Source: Spirochaetales bacterium (GTDB lineage: Bacteria; Spirochaetota; Spirochaetia; SZUA-6; JAFGRV01). From it: a stretch of 42,773 nucleotides of DNA. Location of the stretch: contig JAFGKU010000111.1 in the NCBI GenBank assembly GCA_016928415.1, positions 1 to 42,773 on the forward strand. Direction: 5' to 3'. Below, one piece after another: positions 15,223 to 25,285 of the stretch. The first letter of the stretch is position 1. Each line of letters opens with the position of its first letter. The translations under genes were made by a program, and so were the position numbers. The notes beneath the pieces are model-generated. The model had not been told where the DNA came from, searched no databases, and saw only the letters and a list, made by a program, of their open reading frames with translations.

Positions 15223-17541
15223 GTGGAAAGAGCCGATCTCATAGAAACAATGTTATTAAAAATTTATAAGAATTCCTCAAACCGCGGACCAGGCAACCCG
15301 GAGCATTTTCCCGGTGAATACCTTCTGCTGAGAACACTGGTGGATTTACTGCCCGACCGCATCTACATGAAAGATCTCGAGTCCAGGTTTGTGTTATGCA
15401 ACAAGGCTACCGCCTATCATGCCGGGGTCGAAGATTCGGATCTTTTAATCGGAAAAATGGACAGCGATTTTTACGGAAAGGAATCCGCCGACAAATACTA
15501 CGCCGACGAACAACGGTTGATAAAAACGGGCAAGCCGTTCATCTACATAAACGAGAGGAATTTGGATAAGGCAGGTAATGAAAAATGGTCACTGACAACC
15601 AAAATGCCTCTGAGAGACAAGGGTGGGGAAATCATAGGGTTGATCGGTATCGGGAGGGACATAACGGATTTAAAGGAATCCGAAAAATATATAACACAAA
15701 AGTATTTTTCACTTCAGTCCAACAAGAGTTTCAATTTTAAAAACATTCTCCAGAATATCATTGAAAATTCCACGGACAGTATATGCATCAAGGACCTCGA
15801 GGGAAGGTATATCCTGCTTAATAAAAACCATTCGGACTGGCTTGGGGCATCCGATCCGCAGGAAGTCATGGGTAAAAAGGATTCCGACTTTCTCCCCCTG
15901 GCCCAGGCTGAACAGATAAGGAAGGATGAACTGAGAATTTTCTACACCCAGAAACCCATAACGTACGAGGAAAAACGGAAGGGGCCGGACGGGAAAAACA
16001 AATGGATCCTTACAAGGAAATACCCATTCTATGACGATGAAAACAGGATAATCGGCGTCTTTGCATTGTCCAGGGACATCACACATTACAAGCACCTTGA
16101 AAAAACCCTGAGGAAAGTGAACAAGCAAAAAACACAGTTCTTCATAAACCTTGCCCATGAGACAAAAACACCGCTCACCCTTATAAGGAACTACCTTGAT
16201 AACTATATCAATAAATACGGCCTGAATGATGATCTTCAGGTAATCAGCAACAGCATCAGGAAACTTTTATCCGATATGATCAATTACCTTGATGAGGAGA
16301 AATTAAGGCGGAAACAGGTATTTTACAATCACAAAAGACTTATTAATGCAAGCGAACTGCTGATCGATAAAATACCCCTTCTCAAGGAAATCGCTGAAGA
16401 AAACAAACTGAAATTCAAGGCGGACATCGAAGAAAGGGTCCTTTTACGGGCGGATCCTCTGGCAGTAGACAGGATTATCAACAATTTAATCGACAACTCG
16501 GTCAAATACACGGACAAGGGAGGGGAAATCCGGGTAGCCTTAAAAGTGGTCAAGGAGAAGGTTGTTTTTGAAGTGACTGATACGGGGATAGGCATGAATG
16601 AAGAACAGATGGCCTGCATCTTCAAACCGTATTACCAGCTTTCTCACGAAAAGGGAACGCATCAGGGTATCGGTATGGGATTGAACATCGTAAAAAGCAT
16701 CGTGGATTCCCTTCACGGGCAGATCAAGGTGGAAAGCATTCCGGGCAAGGGTTCAACCTTTACAATCCTTTTCAAAAAACCCGTGACTCAAAAAAACGAG
16801 GAAATTATGAAAGAGGTAATCCCCGCCTATCCATACAGCAGAAAACAGGTAATAAAGGATATAAAAGAACAGGACCTGGGTGCGGGAAAACCGAATATAT
16901 TACTGGTCGACGATAACATGGACATGCTTTATTTCCTGCAGACTTCTCTTAAAGCAAAGTATAATGTCTATTTGGCCAGGAGCGGTGAAGAAGCCCTTCA
17001 AAAGCTCAAGACAATGCCCGTACCGGACATCATCATCTCGGACATCATGATGGGCGGGATTGACGGGCATCAGTTCTTTCTCTGCTTGAAAGACACCACT
17101 GAATACAGGTCCGTTCCTTTCATTTTTCTTTCTGCAAAAACGGTAGACGAGGAAAAAATCAAGGGCTTGATGGAAGGTGCCATGGATTATATCTATAAAC
17201 CGTTCCTGATAGAGGAAGTAGCGGCAAAGATTCAAAATATCATCAAAAAGAGACAGGAACAAAGGGAAAAGGATATCAAGGAGATGGAAGAAAAAATCGC
17301 GGCATTGAGCAAGGCTGACAGGTCACAGCGTACTGAAGCGGATTTTATGGCGCTCTGCAGTGAAAAAAACATAACAAAGAGAGAAATAGAGGTTTTAAGC
17401 CTGCTTTTAAAAGGAATGTATAACAAGGAAATAGGAAATGCATTAAAAATCAAGTTAATCACGGTGGAAAAGCATATACAGCACATTTTTCAGAAAACCG
17501 GTGCACGCAACCGTTATGAGCTTTTGAATATTTTCAGGTAG
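15223..17541 (+). CDS. cytoplasmic hybrid sensor kinase: PAS-PAS-kinase-receiver-LuxR DNA-binding domain
   Basis: The 772-residue protein holds a whole signalling chain. Two PAS domains (about 40-155 and 168-293, each ending in GRDIT/SRDIT) are followed by a phosphoacceptor helix (LAHETKTPLTLI, H312), an ATPase domain (NNLIDNSVKYTD; GIGMGLNIVK), a receiver domain (LLVDDN, acceptor D607 in ISDIMM) and a C-terminal LuxR-type helix-turn-helix (ITKREIEVLSLLLKG, then VEKHIQHIFQKTGARNR). No membrane segment is visible, so it should sense an internal signal and bind DNA itself. The frame starts with GTG at 15223; an ATG at 15250 is an alternative, and neither has a strong ribosome site. It sits between the metallopeptidase and the GH92 gene, so control of those is a fair guess. 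Confidence 0.88.
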   Translation: MERADLIETMLLKIYKNSSNRGPGNPEHFPGEYLLLRTLVDLLPDRIYMKDLESRFVLCNKATAYHAGVEDSDLLIGKMDSDFYGKESADKYYADEQRLIKTGKPFIYINERNLDKAGNEKWSLTTKMPLRDKGGEIIGLIGIGRDITDLKESEKYITQKYFSLQSNKSFNFKNILQNIIENSTDSICIKDLEGRYILLNKNHSDWLGASDPQEVMGKKDSDFLPLAQAEQIRKDELRIFYTQKPITYEEKRKGPDGKNKWILTRKYPFYDDENRIIGVFALSRDITHYKHLEKTLRKVNKQKTQFFINLAHETKTPLTLIRNYLDNYINKYGLNDDLQVISNSIRKLLSDMINYLDEEKLRRKQVFYNHKRLINASELLIDKIPLLKEIAEENKLKFKADIEERVLLRADPLAVDRIINNLIDNSVKYTDKGGEIRVALKVVKEKVVFEVTDTGIGMNEEQMACIFKPYYQLSHEKGTHQGIGMGLNIVKSIVDSLHGQIKVESIPGKGSTFTILFKKPVTQKNEEIMKEVIPAYPYSRKQVIKDIKEQDLGAGKPNILLVDDNMDMLYFLQTSLKAKYNVYLARSGEEALQKLKTMPVPDIIISDIMMGGIDGHQFFLCLKDTTEYRSVPFIFLSAKTVDEEKIKGLMEGAMDYIYKPFLIEEVAAKIQNIIKKRQEQREKDIKEMEEKIAALSKADRSQRTEADFMALCSEKNITKREIEVLSLLLKGMYNKEIGNALKIKLITVEKHIQHIFQKTGARNRYELLNIFR

Positions 17542-17706
17542 ACTTCAGACAGACTTCAGACAGATTTATTGTAATCTGGCATTTACCGCTTAAAATAGTC
17601 AAATCGTAAACTATGGAACTCCATAATAGATTTATCGAAATTTCCATCATATAATAGATAAAATTCTGGGAAATGAAAAAGTTATAAAGAATGTGAGGGA
17701 ATAAAA

Positions 17707-20700
17707 ATGTTTATAAAAGGGAAAAAAACTGTTTTACTATGTGTATTTCTCATCCTGCTTACAGGGACAGCATTTCTTTTCAGTGAGGAAATAGCTGATA
17801 ATTATGTCAATATTTTTATGGGAACAAACAACGATGGTGCCGGCTATTCCCGGGGGAATCAATACCCCGCAGTTACCGTGCCCTTCGGCATGAATGCCTG
17901 GGCGCCGGTCACACAAACCGCATCGAGCGGCTGGTTCTTTGATTTTGACGATACCACCATTAATGCCATCAAGGTAACCCATCAACCCAGCCCCTGGGCG
18001 GGAGACCACGGGGGAATAGAATTTTTCCCAATGACCGGAACCCTCCAGGTGACCCACGATACACGGTATTCCAGCTTTCAACGCAGCAATGTCTGGGCCA
18101 AACCATATCAATACAGGACATACCTGGACAAATACGGCATCTGGTTCGAGGTCGCACCGACTTACCGGGCCGCTTCCTTCAACATCACGTATCCCTCCAA
18201 CAACAACTCCTACATGCTGATACAGTCTTGGGGTTCCTACGGTTCCACGGTCAATGCCGGCCAGAACAAGATCACCGGATGGGTGGAAAACGGATGCTGC
18301 GGCGCCGGGCGCTTTTATTTCTGCGCCATATTCAATAAAAGCTTTGCCCAGTCCGGCGGCACGGAAAGCGGCGGCATTGCCTATGTACGGTTTACGACCG
18401 GGGCTAATGAAGTGGTAAATATGAAAGTCGGCACATCCTATATCAGCGAAGCCCAGGCTGAAGCCAATTTGAATGCCGAAATAGGCAGCAAATCCTTTGA
18501 ACAGGTAAGGGATGAAGCCCATACCCTTTGGAACAATGAATTAAACAAAATCGCCGTAACGGGCGGTACCACAGAGGAGAAAACCATTTTTTATTCCTGC
18601 TTTTATCGCGGCCTGTGCTTCCCAAAGGCCAGGTGGGAAAATGTAAACGGTACGGCTCAATATAAGAGTCCCTATGACAGCAACGTACACAACGGGAAAA
18701 TCTGGGTCGGGAACGGGTTCTGGGACACGTTCCGCGCCGTCTGGCCGTTTTTCACACTCATGTACCCGACGGAATGCGGGCAAATGCTCGATGGATGGGT
18801 CAATTCGTACAAGGACGGCGGATGGACGGTAAACTGGTCAAATCCCGGTTACTGGGCCTGCATGATCGGTACGCATGCCGACTCTTTATTTGCCGATGCG
18901 TACCTGAAGGGCATCACCAACTTCGACTATAATACGGCTTACTCGGCGTCTTATAAAAACGGAACGGTCCAGGGCAGCGGTGGCCAGGGACGCGAGGGCC
19001 TGAATTCCTACATTTCAAGGGGATACGTGGCCCAGGATGAAACGTCCTACAGTGCGGCCCGGACCCTTGAATACTCCTATGACGATTTCTGCATCTCGCA
19101 GTTCGCCAAGGCTTTGGGCAAGACATCCGATGCACAGCTGTTTGCAACCCGGGCCATGAACTATAAAAATGTCTTCTCTTCATCCGTCGGATTTTTCCGC
19201 GGCAAGAATGCCAACGGTTCCTGGCGGACAACAGACGCGAATTTTCACCCCAATGAATGGGGATATGAATGGATAGAGGGCTGCGCCTGGCAGTACATCT
19301 GCACCCCGATGCAGGACGGCCAGGGACTGGCCACGTTATATGGGGGCCGCAGCGGCCTCGAGGCCAAGATCGATGCCATGTTCGCCGCCTCGCCGAGTTT
19401 CCTGGTGGGCAGTTACGGCGGCACGATCCATGAAATGCAGGAAGCCTATGATATCGGCGTTAAATACGGTTTGGGCCAGTACGCGCACGGCAACCAGCCG
19501 GTACAGCATACCATCTACATGTACAATCACGCCGGCAAGCCGTCCAAGACGCAGTACTGGGTGAGGAAAGTCATGAACGACCTCTATGAAAGCGGTGTCT
19601 CGAACGGGTACGGCTATTGCGGTGACGAAGACAATGGCCAGACATCGCTGTGGTACGTGATGAGCGCGATGGGCTTCTATTCCTGCACCCCGGGATATCC
19701 CGAATACACGATCGGATCACCGGTTTTTTCAAGCATAACAATAAAGCTGGAAAACGGTAAAACGTTTACCATAAATGCGAACAACAACAGTTCGAGCAAT
19801 GTTTACATCCAAAGCGCCGCCTTGAACGGCGCCAATTATACCAGGAACTACCTGCGCCACGCCGACATCAAGGCGGGCGGTACGTTAAACTTCACCATGG
19901 GCTCTTCGGCCTCCTCCTGGGGCACGGGCGTTAACGATCTGCCAGCCTCTTTAAGCATGAGTACGCCGACAGCCTCCCCGACACCGACCCCGATGGGCAT
20001 GGTCGACATAACCAATTACGGCGGAACAATCACCGCCCAGTATACCGATTCATCGCCAGCGGGCGAAGAAATCGACAAGCTGATCGACAACTCAAGCTCC
20101 ACCAAATACCTGACAACGAATTCTTCGGCGTGGGTCCAGTTCCAGACAAACAGCTCGTATGTGGTGACGGGTTACTCCCTCACTTCGGCGAACGATGCGG
20201 CGGAAAGGGATCCTTTGACCTGGACATTCCAGGGTTCGGCAAACGGGTCCACCTGGAACACCCTTGATTCCCGCTCAGGCGAGGATTTCATCAACCGTTA
20301 CGAGACAAAATCGTATTCCTTCAATAACACGACAAGCTACAGCTATTACCGGCTGAACATGACAAATAATTCGGGGACAATACTCCAGCTGGCTGAATGG
20401 GAAATCTTCGGCATAGCCGGGGCCACCCCTACGCCTACACGCACCCCAACCCCGACCCAGCCCGCCCAGACATCAACGCCGACCCCCACGGGGCTCGTGG
20501 ATATAACGAACCTCACCGGCACGGTTACGGCCCAGTACACGGACTCACCGAGCGGCGAGGACATCAGTAAGCTGATCGATAATTCCAGTTCCACAAAATA
20601 CCTGACATTCCATGCTTCCGGATGGGCACAGTTCCAGGCCAATGCCGCCTACGTGGTAACGGGGTATTCCATTACCTCGGCCAATGACGCGGCGGAAAGA

Positions 20701-21927
20701 GACCCGTTAACATGGACACTCCAGGGTTCAAATAACGGAACCACATGGACAACACTCGATTCACGAAGCGGCGAGGACTTCCCCAACCGGTTCCAGCTAA
20801 AATCGTATTCATTCAGTAATACCGCGAGTTACACGTATTACCGGCTGAACATGACGAATAATTCAGGCACGATTCTCCAGCTTGCCGAATGGGAAATTTT
20901 TGGTACAAGCGGCGGGAACACGCCGACTCCAACCAATACCCCAGCCAATACGTCAACCCCGACCAATACCACAGCCAATACATCAACGCCGACCAGCACA
21001 ACGGCCAATACGGCAACGCCGGCTCCCACCCAGGGCACAGCCACGGATATAACGAATCAGGCAGGAACTGTTTCAGCACAATACACGGATTCACCGAGCG
21101 GCGAGGATATCAGCAGGCTGATCGATAATTCCAGTTCCACAAAATACCTGACATTCCACGCATCGGGATGGGTACAGTTCCAGGCAGGCGCTGCCTGTAT
21201 AGTAACCGGGTATTCCATTACCTCGGCCAATGACGCGGCGGAAAGGGACCCGTATACCTGGACATTCCAGGGTTCGAATAACGGCTCCACCTGGACAACG
21301 CTCGATTCCAGAACCGGCGAGGACTTCCCCAACCGGTTCCAGTTAAAATCGTATTCGTTCAGTAATACCACGAGTTACACGTATTACCGGCTGAACATGA
21401 CCAACAATTCGGGGACGATACTCCAGCTGGCCGAATGGGAAATCTTCAGTACTCTGCCACAAGAGGCCACCCCCACTCCAACGCCGTCTCCCATGCCGAC
21501 GGGTGCCATTGTCGATGTAACAAACCAGGCAGGAACCGTTTCTGCCCAATATACAGACTCACCAAGCGGTGAGGATATCAGCAGGCTGATTGACAATTCC
21601 AGTTCCACAAAATACCTGACATTCCATGCTTCCGGCTGGGTGCAATACCAGGCGGATGTATCGTATGTCGTGAACAGTTATACAATTACCTCCGCCAACG
21701 ACGCGGCGGAAAGGGACCCGTTAACATGGACACTCCAGGGTTCCAATAACGGTTCCTCCTGGACAACGCTTGATTCGAGAACCGGCGAGGATTTCCCGAA
21801 CCGGTTCCAGCTCAAAACTTATACATTTTCCAACTCGGCGGCTTACACGTATTACCGGCTGAACATGACGAACAATTCAGGTACTATCCTCCAGCTTGCC
21901 GAGTGGGAGATATTTGGAACAAGGTAG
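17707..21927 (+). CDS. secreted GH92 alpha-mannosidase with four discoidin-like modules
   Basis: The 1406-residue product has a signal peptide (about 1-26) and a GH92 catalytic region to about residue 755. Family marks include VNIFMGTNNDGAGYSRGNQYP, VPFGMNAWAP, YKDGGWTVNWSNPGYW, GNQPVQHTIYMYNHAGKP and GDEDNGQTSLWYVMSAMGFY (D640-E641-D642), the C-terminal acidic motif of this calcium-dependent exo-alpha-mannosidase family. The family trims alpha-mannose from N-glycans, O-mannan or yeast mannan. After it come four discoidin-like modules with Thr-Pro linkers (starting near residues 767, 932, 1114 and 1270); the protein ends exactly with the last one. The start has GAGGGA before it and a TATAAT at 17650-17655. 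The 165 bases upstream also hold a short tandem repeat of GACTTCAGACA at 17542-17564. Two terminators follow. Confidence 0.93.
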   Translation: MFIKGKKTVLLCVFLILLTGTAFLFSEEIADNYVNIFMGTNNDGAGYSRGNQYPAVTVPFGMNAWAPVTQTASSGWFFDFDDTTINAIKVTHQPSPWAGDHGGIEFFPMTGTLQVTHDTRYSSFQRSNVWAKPYQYRTYLDKYGIWFEVAPTYRAASFNITYPSNNNSYMLIQSWGSYGSTVNAGQNKITGWVENGCCGAGRFYFCAIFNKSFAQSGGTESGGIAYVRFTTGANEVVNMKVGTSYISEAQAEANLNAEIGSKSFEQVRDEAHTLWNNELNKIAVTGGTTEEKTIFYSCFYRGLCFPKARWENVNGTAQYKSPYDSNVHNGKIWVGNGFWDTFRAVWPFFTLMYPTECGQMLDGWVNSYKDGGWTVNWSNPGYWACMIGTHADSLFADAYLKGITNFDYNTAYSASYKNGTVQGSGGQGREGLNSYISRGYVAQDETSYSAARTLEYSYDDFCISQFAKALGKTSDAQLFATRAMNYKNVFSSSVGFFRGKNANGSWRTTDANFHPNEWGYEWIEGCAWQYICTPMQDGQGLATLYGGRSGLEAKIDAMFAASPSFLVGSYGGTIHEMQEAYDIGVKYGLGQYAHGNQPVQHTIYMYNHAGKPSKTQYWVRKVMNDLYESGVSNGYGYCGDEDNGQTSLWYVMSAMGFYSCTPGYPEYTIGSPVFSSITIKLENGKTFTINANNNSSSNVYIQSAALNGANYTRNYLRHADIKAGGTLNFTMGSSASSWGTGVNDLPASLSMSTPTASPTPTPMGMVDITNYGGTITAQYTDSSPAGEEIDKLIDNSSSTKYLTTNSSAWVQFQTNSSYVVTGYSLTSANDAAERDPLTWTFQGSANGSTWNTLDSRSGEDFINRYETKSYSFNNTTSYSYYRLNMTNNSGTILQLAEWEIFGIAGATPTPTRTPTPTQPAQTSTPTPTGLVDITNLTGTVTAQYTDSPSGEDISKLIDNSSSTKYLTFHASGWAQFQANAAYVVTGYSITSANDAAERDPLTWTLQGSNNGTTWTTLDSRSGEDFPNRFQLKSYSFSNTASYTYYRLNMTNNSGTILQLAEWEIFGTSGGNTPTPTNTPANTSTPTNTTANTSTPTSTTANTATPAPTQGTATDITNQAGTVSAQYTDSPSGEDISRLIDNSSSTKYLTFHASGWVQFQAGAACIVTGYSITSANDAAERDPYTWTFQGSNNGSTWTTLDSRTGEDFPNRFQLKSYSFSNTTSYTYYRLNMTNNSGTILQLAEWEIFSTLPQEATPTPTPSPMPTGAIVDVTNQAGTVSAQYTDSPSGEDISRLIDNSSSTKYLTFHASGWVQYQADVSYVVNSYTITSANDAAERDPLTWTLQGSNNGSSWTTLDSRTGEDFPNRFQLKTYTFSNSAAYTYYRLNMTNNSGTILQLAEWEIFGTR
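20005..21918 (+). repeat. four discoidin-like module copies at the end of the GH92 gene
   Basis: Copies at 20005-20412, 20500-20904, 21046-21450 and 21514-21918. The last three share near-identical DNA, for example the segment ATTCCAGTTCCACAAAATAC. The first differs most, with LTTNSSAWVQ in place of LTFHASGWVQ and one extra codon in DSSPAGEE. Confidence 0.9.
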
Positions 21928-21957
21928 CAGGGATTTTATATTTCTTCTTATAATGCT

Positions 21958-22006
21958 AAGGCAGTGGACCCTGAATAAAAGGAAGTCCATTGCCTTTCTT
22001 AATTTT
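21958..22006 (+). terminator. intrinsic terminator 1 after the GH92 gene
   Basis: Stem AAGGCAGTGGAC (21958-21969) / GTCCATTGCCTT (21985-21996), one G-T pair, followed by a T-rich stretch. Confidence 0.65.
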
Positions 22007-22060
22007 GTATTCTGAACCTTGAAGGTTATAGAATAAAAAAACTGGATTAAAACCCCCCAT

Positions 22061-22097
22061 AAAAAAAGGCCTCTGGCAGTTAGCCGAGGCCTTTTTG
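22061..22097 (+). terminator. intrinsic terminator 2 after the GH92 gene
   Basis: Perfect stem AAAAAGGCCTC / GAGGCCTTTTT around a 12-base loop. The A run on the left arm means it could also work on the reverse strand. Confidence 0.8.
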
Positions 22098-22166
22098 TTA
22101 CCACTATCAGTGTATAAAACAACATAATTGTAATCAACAGCGTATAAACCCCAGTCCAATATTGTA

Positions 22167-22195
22167 TTGCAATTGAATGAATTACATAGTACCAT
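22167..22195 (+). promoter_or_regulatory. possible promoter of the ROK repressor gene
   Basis: TTGCAA at 22167-22172, 17-base spacer, TACCAT at 22190-22195. No copy of the TTAGTT-type palindrome was seen near it. Confidence 0.4.
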
Positions 22196-22236
22196 ATCCT
22201 GCGAAGGGTAAATAAAAAATTAAAGGGACGAGGTAA

Positions 22237-23430
22237 ATGAGAAATTTATTGCAGTCTCTTACTTTAAAGGTAAGAAGCCACCGGATCGTCCTGAACACGA
22301 TCCGTTATAAAAAGGAAGTGTCCGGCGCGGAGCTGTCGCGGATAACTTCGTATAAACCGCCGACACTGGTATATATTTTACGCACCCTGGAAGCAAAAGG
22401 CCTGATCGAAGTAAGCCGCATCGGGGAATCCTCATCAGGGTCGGGCGGGAAGCCCCCAACCCTCTGGAAACTCGTTCCCGATACAGGATATATCATAGGC
22501 ATTGAGGTTATTCCGGGAAAATTCCGCACATCCGTGATCGATTTCTCCTGCAAGGTAATTCACGAGGAGGAAAAATATTTCGATGACAATATACAGGCCG
22601 AGATGGGCATTACCCAGCTCGTAGACCTTATTAAAAGCACGATCACCAGGCTCAAACTGCCCAAGGATAAAATCATAGGCATCAGCATCGCTTCCCCCGG
22701 CCTTATCAACATGCAGGAGGGAATCATCTATTATTCCAAGGCACTCAAGGTAAAGAACTTTCCCTTTCAGGAGGAACTCGAAAAAAAACTCGGTTATCCC
22801 GTACTTATCACAAATGACGCCAACGCAGGGGCCATGGGAGTAAAATGGCACCGCCCGGACTCGGACACCCTGCCCCCGAATATCGTTTTCCTGTCAATCA
22901 ACGCGGATTACTGCGGGATGGGCGCCGGTTTTATACTGAACGATGAATTATACGAAGGCGCAAGCGGCAGCGCCGGTGAGATATTCTCCGCACTGCCTGA
23001 AATCAAGCCCCTGATTAAAAAGGCCAAAAAAACATACCCGGACACGGACCTCGGTTTCAATCCGGACAAGCTGAGAAACTCGGAGGTTTTGATCAAGATA
23101 GCCGAACGGGCCAGGGAGAATTGCCCCCTCTGCCTTTCCGTATTGAAGAGCATGGGGAAACCGGTAATAGAGGAATTAACCGACATCATCGAACTGTTCA
23201 ACCCGAACCTTATCATCATCGGGGGCGACTTCACGTGCGCCGGTTTTTTCATTGATGATTACATTTCGTCCCGTGTCAAAAAGAAATGCCTCGATATCTT
23301 TCCTCTCGGCATCACTATCCCCGACATCAAGTGTTCCATGCTCGGTGTTCATTCCGTATCAATCGGGGCCACCGCCCTGTTCATGAAGGAAATTTTTCTG
23401 ATGAACAGCAACGGGTCTGTCACCCCTTGA
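22237..23430 (+). CDS. ROK-family transcriptional repressor (NagC/XylR type)
   Basis: The 397-residue protein has an N-terminal winged helix (about 10-80: VSGAELSRITSYKPPTLVYIL, then LEAKGLIEV) and a ROK sugar-binding domain (about 86-397: ISIASPGLI, LITNDANAGAMG, IELFNPNLIIIGG). This is the layout of NagC/Mlc/XylR repressors, which release DNA when a sugar binds. The zinc-binding Cys cluster usual after the GEI segment (CxCGxxGC) is missing: GSAGEIFSALPEIK runs straight on, so it is probably not an active sugar kinase. Its 3' end overlaps the convergent permease gene by 11 bases. The palindrome at 25286, upstream of those permeases, has the TTAGTT...AACTAA form known for ROK operators and is its likely target. 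GAGG precedes the ATG. Confidence 0.88.
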   Translation: MRNLLQSLTLKVRSHRIVLNTIRYKKEVSGAELSRITSYKPPTLVYILRTLEAKGLIEVSRIGESSSGSGGKPPTLWKLVPDTGYIIGIEVIPGKFRTSVIDFSCKVIHEEEKYFDDNIQAEMGITQLVDLIKSTITRLKLPKDKIIGISIASPGLINMQEGIIYYSKALKVKNFPFQEELEKKLGYPVLITNDANAGAMGVKWHRPDSDTLPPNIVFLSINADYCGMGAGFILNDELYEGASGSAGEIFSALPEIKPLIKKAKKTYPDTDLGFNPDKLRNSEVLIKIAERARENCPLCLSVLKSMGKPVIEELTDIIELFNPNLIIIGGDFTCAGFFIDDYISSRVKKKCLDIFPLGITIPDIKCSMLGVHSVSIGATALFMKEIFLMNSNGSVTP

Positions 23431-24301
23431 TGGCACCGGCGACCATACCGTAGGTGATACGCTTGTGAAAAAGCGCGTACGTGATGATCATAGGCACAAT
23501 GCCGATCACTAACGCGGCGAACTGGACCCCGTATTCCGTCGCTGTTTCGCCCGAAAAGGAGTATATTCCCACCGGCAGGCTCCTCGTCGCATCCGATGCG
23601 GTGAAAATAAAGACAAACAGGAACTCGTTCCAGCAGGCTAAAACGGTCATGATCCCCATCGTAACAATCACGGGTTCACACATCGGAAAAATAATCCTTA
23701 AAAATACGAGCCATTTACCAGCCCCGTCCATTTCAGCCGCCTCTATCATGGAATCCGGCAATTCCCGCATATACGTTGTGCCGAGAAAAACGGCAAGCGG
23801 GAGGTTTATGGCCACGTAGGGGAGGATGATGCCCGCGTGCGTATCATACAAGCCCACTGTCCTCAAGAAAAGAAAGAGCGGAATAAGGAGAGCCTGGACG
23901 GTAATGAGCAGGCCCAATCCGAATAACGAATAAAATACGGCACTCGTTTTTTTGAACGGCAGTTTTGAAAACGCGAAACTCGCCATCATGGCAAACAGGA
24001 TTACCAGAAGGGTTGAAGAAAAGGTATAAATAACACTGTTGCCCATAAACAGGACAAGATTCGTTTTTTCCACCGATAAAGCATCCACGAAATTGGTAAT
24101 CGTCCAGGCTTTCGGAAGGGCCAGCTGGTCCATCAGGTATTCAGCCTTGGGTTTTAACGAGGAATAAAACAGCCAGACAAGGGGAAAAATGGTAAAGACG
24201 GTAAAAAGAAGGAATACCGTATAAGAAAAAATTTTACTTAGGATGCGGTCCGACATTTTCCCCATTAGATTCAAAATACTTTTTGATTTTCCAATACTCA
24301 C
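23420..24301 (-). CDS. sugar ABC transporter permease, MalG type
   Basis: A 293-residue, six-segment inner membrane protein. The EAA loop that docks to the ATPase reads EAAEMDGAGKWLVFLRIIFP, near the C-terminal third, as in carbohydrate-uptake family 1 permeases. It starts inside the end of its MalF-type partner (ATGA overlap) and forms the second half of the permease pair. No ATPase gene follows; such systems often borrow a shared MsmX-like ATPase from elsewhere. The imported sugar cannot be read from the sequence, but the genes between a ROK repressor and glycosidases suggest a mannose- or rhamnose-containing sugar or oligosaccharide. Confidence 0.92.
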   Translation of the reverse strand: MSIGKSKSILNLMGKMSDRILSKIFSYTVFLLFTVFTIFPLVWLFYSSLKPKAEYLMDQLALPKAWTITNFVDALSVEKTNLVLFMGNSVIYTFSSTLLVILFAMMASFAFSKLPFKKTSAVFYSLFGLGLLITVQALLIPLFLFLRTVGLYDTHAGIILPYVAINLPLAVFLGTTYMRELPDSMIEAAEMDGAGKWLVFLRIIFPMCEPVIVTMGIMTVLACWNEFLFVFIFTASDATRSLPVGIYSFSGETATEYGVQFAALVIGIVPMIITYALFHKRITYGMVAGAIKG

Positions 24302-25230
24302 TTCAGTTTTCCTCCCGCACGCCGGGGCAGTTTTACTGTCTTCCCGATAAACTCAACGACTACGATAATCGCGATACAGACGGCAACAATGAACGTGGCA
24401 ATGGCGCTGCCGAAACTGTACGCATCCGTATGGTGTGTGTAAAAGGCATATTTATACATATAAATGGGCAGTACCATGGTATAATTGGCCGGACCGCCGC
24501 CGGTCATGGCCCAGATCAGGTCAAACCCTTTCAGGCTTCCTGCTATGGCCAGTATGGACAAAACCTTGATAACACCGCTTAAATTGGGAACGATGATCCG
24601 CAGGAAAATCTGGAATTCCGTGGCACCGTCTATCTGGGCTGCCTCGATGATTTCATCCCCGAGCTTTTGTAAATTAGCCAGTATGACGAGCATGTAGAAA
24701 CCGGTATACAGCCAGATGAGCACAAAACCGATGGGGAGCATTGCCGTCTGCGGCTCCACGGCAAAGGTGAACATGGCATCGGGATTATGCGTCAGCTGTT
24801 TCAACAAAAACGCCCCCAGTCCATGCGGTGAAAATATGTGTTTCCATAAAATTCCCACGACTATCGTTGAAATGGTAATGGGCAGGAACACCATGGATTG
24901 GAAGAAACCCCGGAAACGGACCATTTTTCTGAACAGGATATACGCCATGATTGTTCCGAGAGGAATCTGCCCGAAAACAGATACCAGAATAACGAATACA
25001 TTGTTGGACAGGGCCCGCCAGAACAGCGGGTCTGCAAACATCGTGAAATAATTACCCAACCCTACAAATTTTGTATCCTCGGGATGGAACAGATCATAAT
25101 GCGTAAACCCGAGGACAAACGAAAAAACAACGGGAAAGGCGATGACGGCCAGATAGCAGAGTAAGCCGGGTGTTAACATTAATATGTAAATAATCAGGTT
25201 ATTTACTTTCTTTTTTAAAACAGTTTTCAT
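24298..25230 (-). CDS. sugar ABC transporter permease, MalF/UgpA type
   Basis: The 310-residue protein has six predicted membrane segments, starting at about residue 13, and the EAA loop EAAQIDGATEFQIFLRIIVP. It is first in a two-gene operon with the MalG-type permease. MalF/MalG-type permeases normally work with a type 2 (MalE-like) binding protein, but none is encoded in the window; the nearby binding protein at 25470 has the other (RbsB-like) fold and belongs to a different operon. The promoter upstream overlaps a 25-base palindrome, so transcription is probably repressed without inducer. Confidence 0.92.
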   Translation of the reverse strand: MKTVLKKKVNNLIIYILMLTPGLLCYLAVIAFPVVFSFVLGFTHYDLFHPEDTKFVGLGNYFTMFADPLFWRALSNNVFVILVSVFGQIPLGTIMAYILFRKMVRFRGFFQSMVFLPITISTIVVGILWKHIFSPHGLGAFLLKQLTHNPDAMFTFAVEPQTAMLPIGFVLIWLYTGFYMLVILANLQKLGDEIIEAAQIDGATEFQIFLRIIVPNLSGVIKVLSILAIAGSLKGFDLIWAMTGGGPANYTMVLPIYMYKYAFYTHHTDAYSFGSAIATFIVAVCIAIIVVVEFIGKTVKLPRRAGGKLK

Positions 25231-25285
25231 TTTCTATACTCTTTTTACAGGAAGCCTCAAAAAAAGCGAAGTTTCCAAATTTATC

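Noticed and set aside
17737..18522. Open frame of 261 residues on the - strand
   Set aside because: Antisense to the GH92 catalytic region, a result of its high GC third positions.
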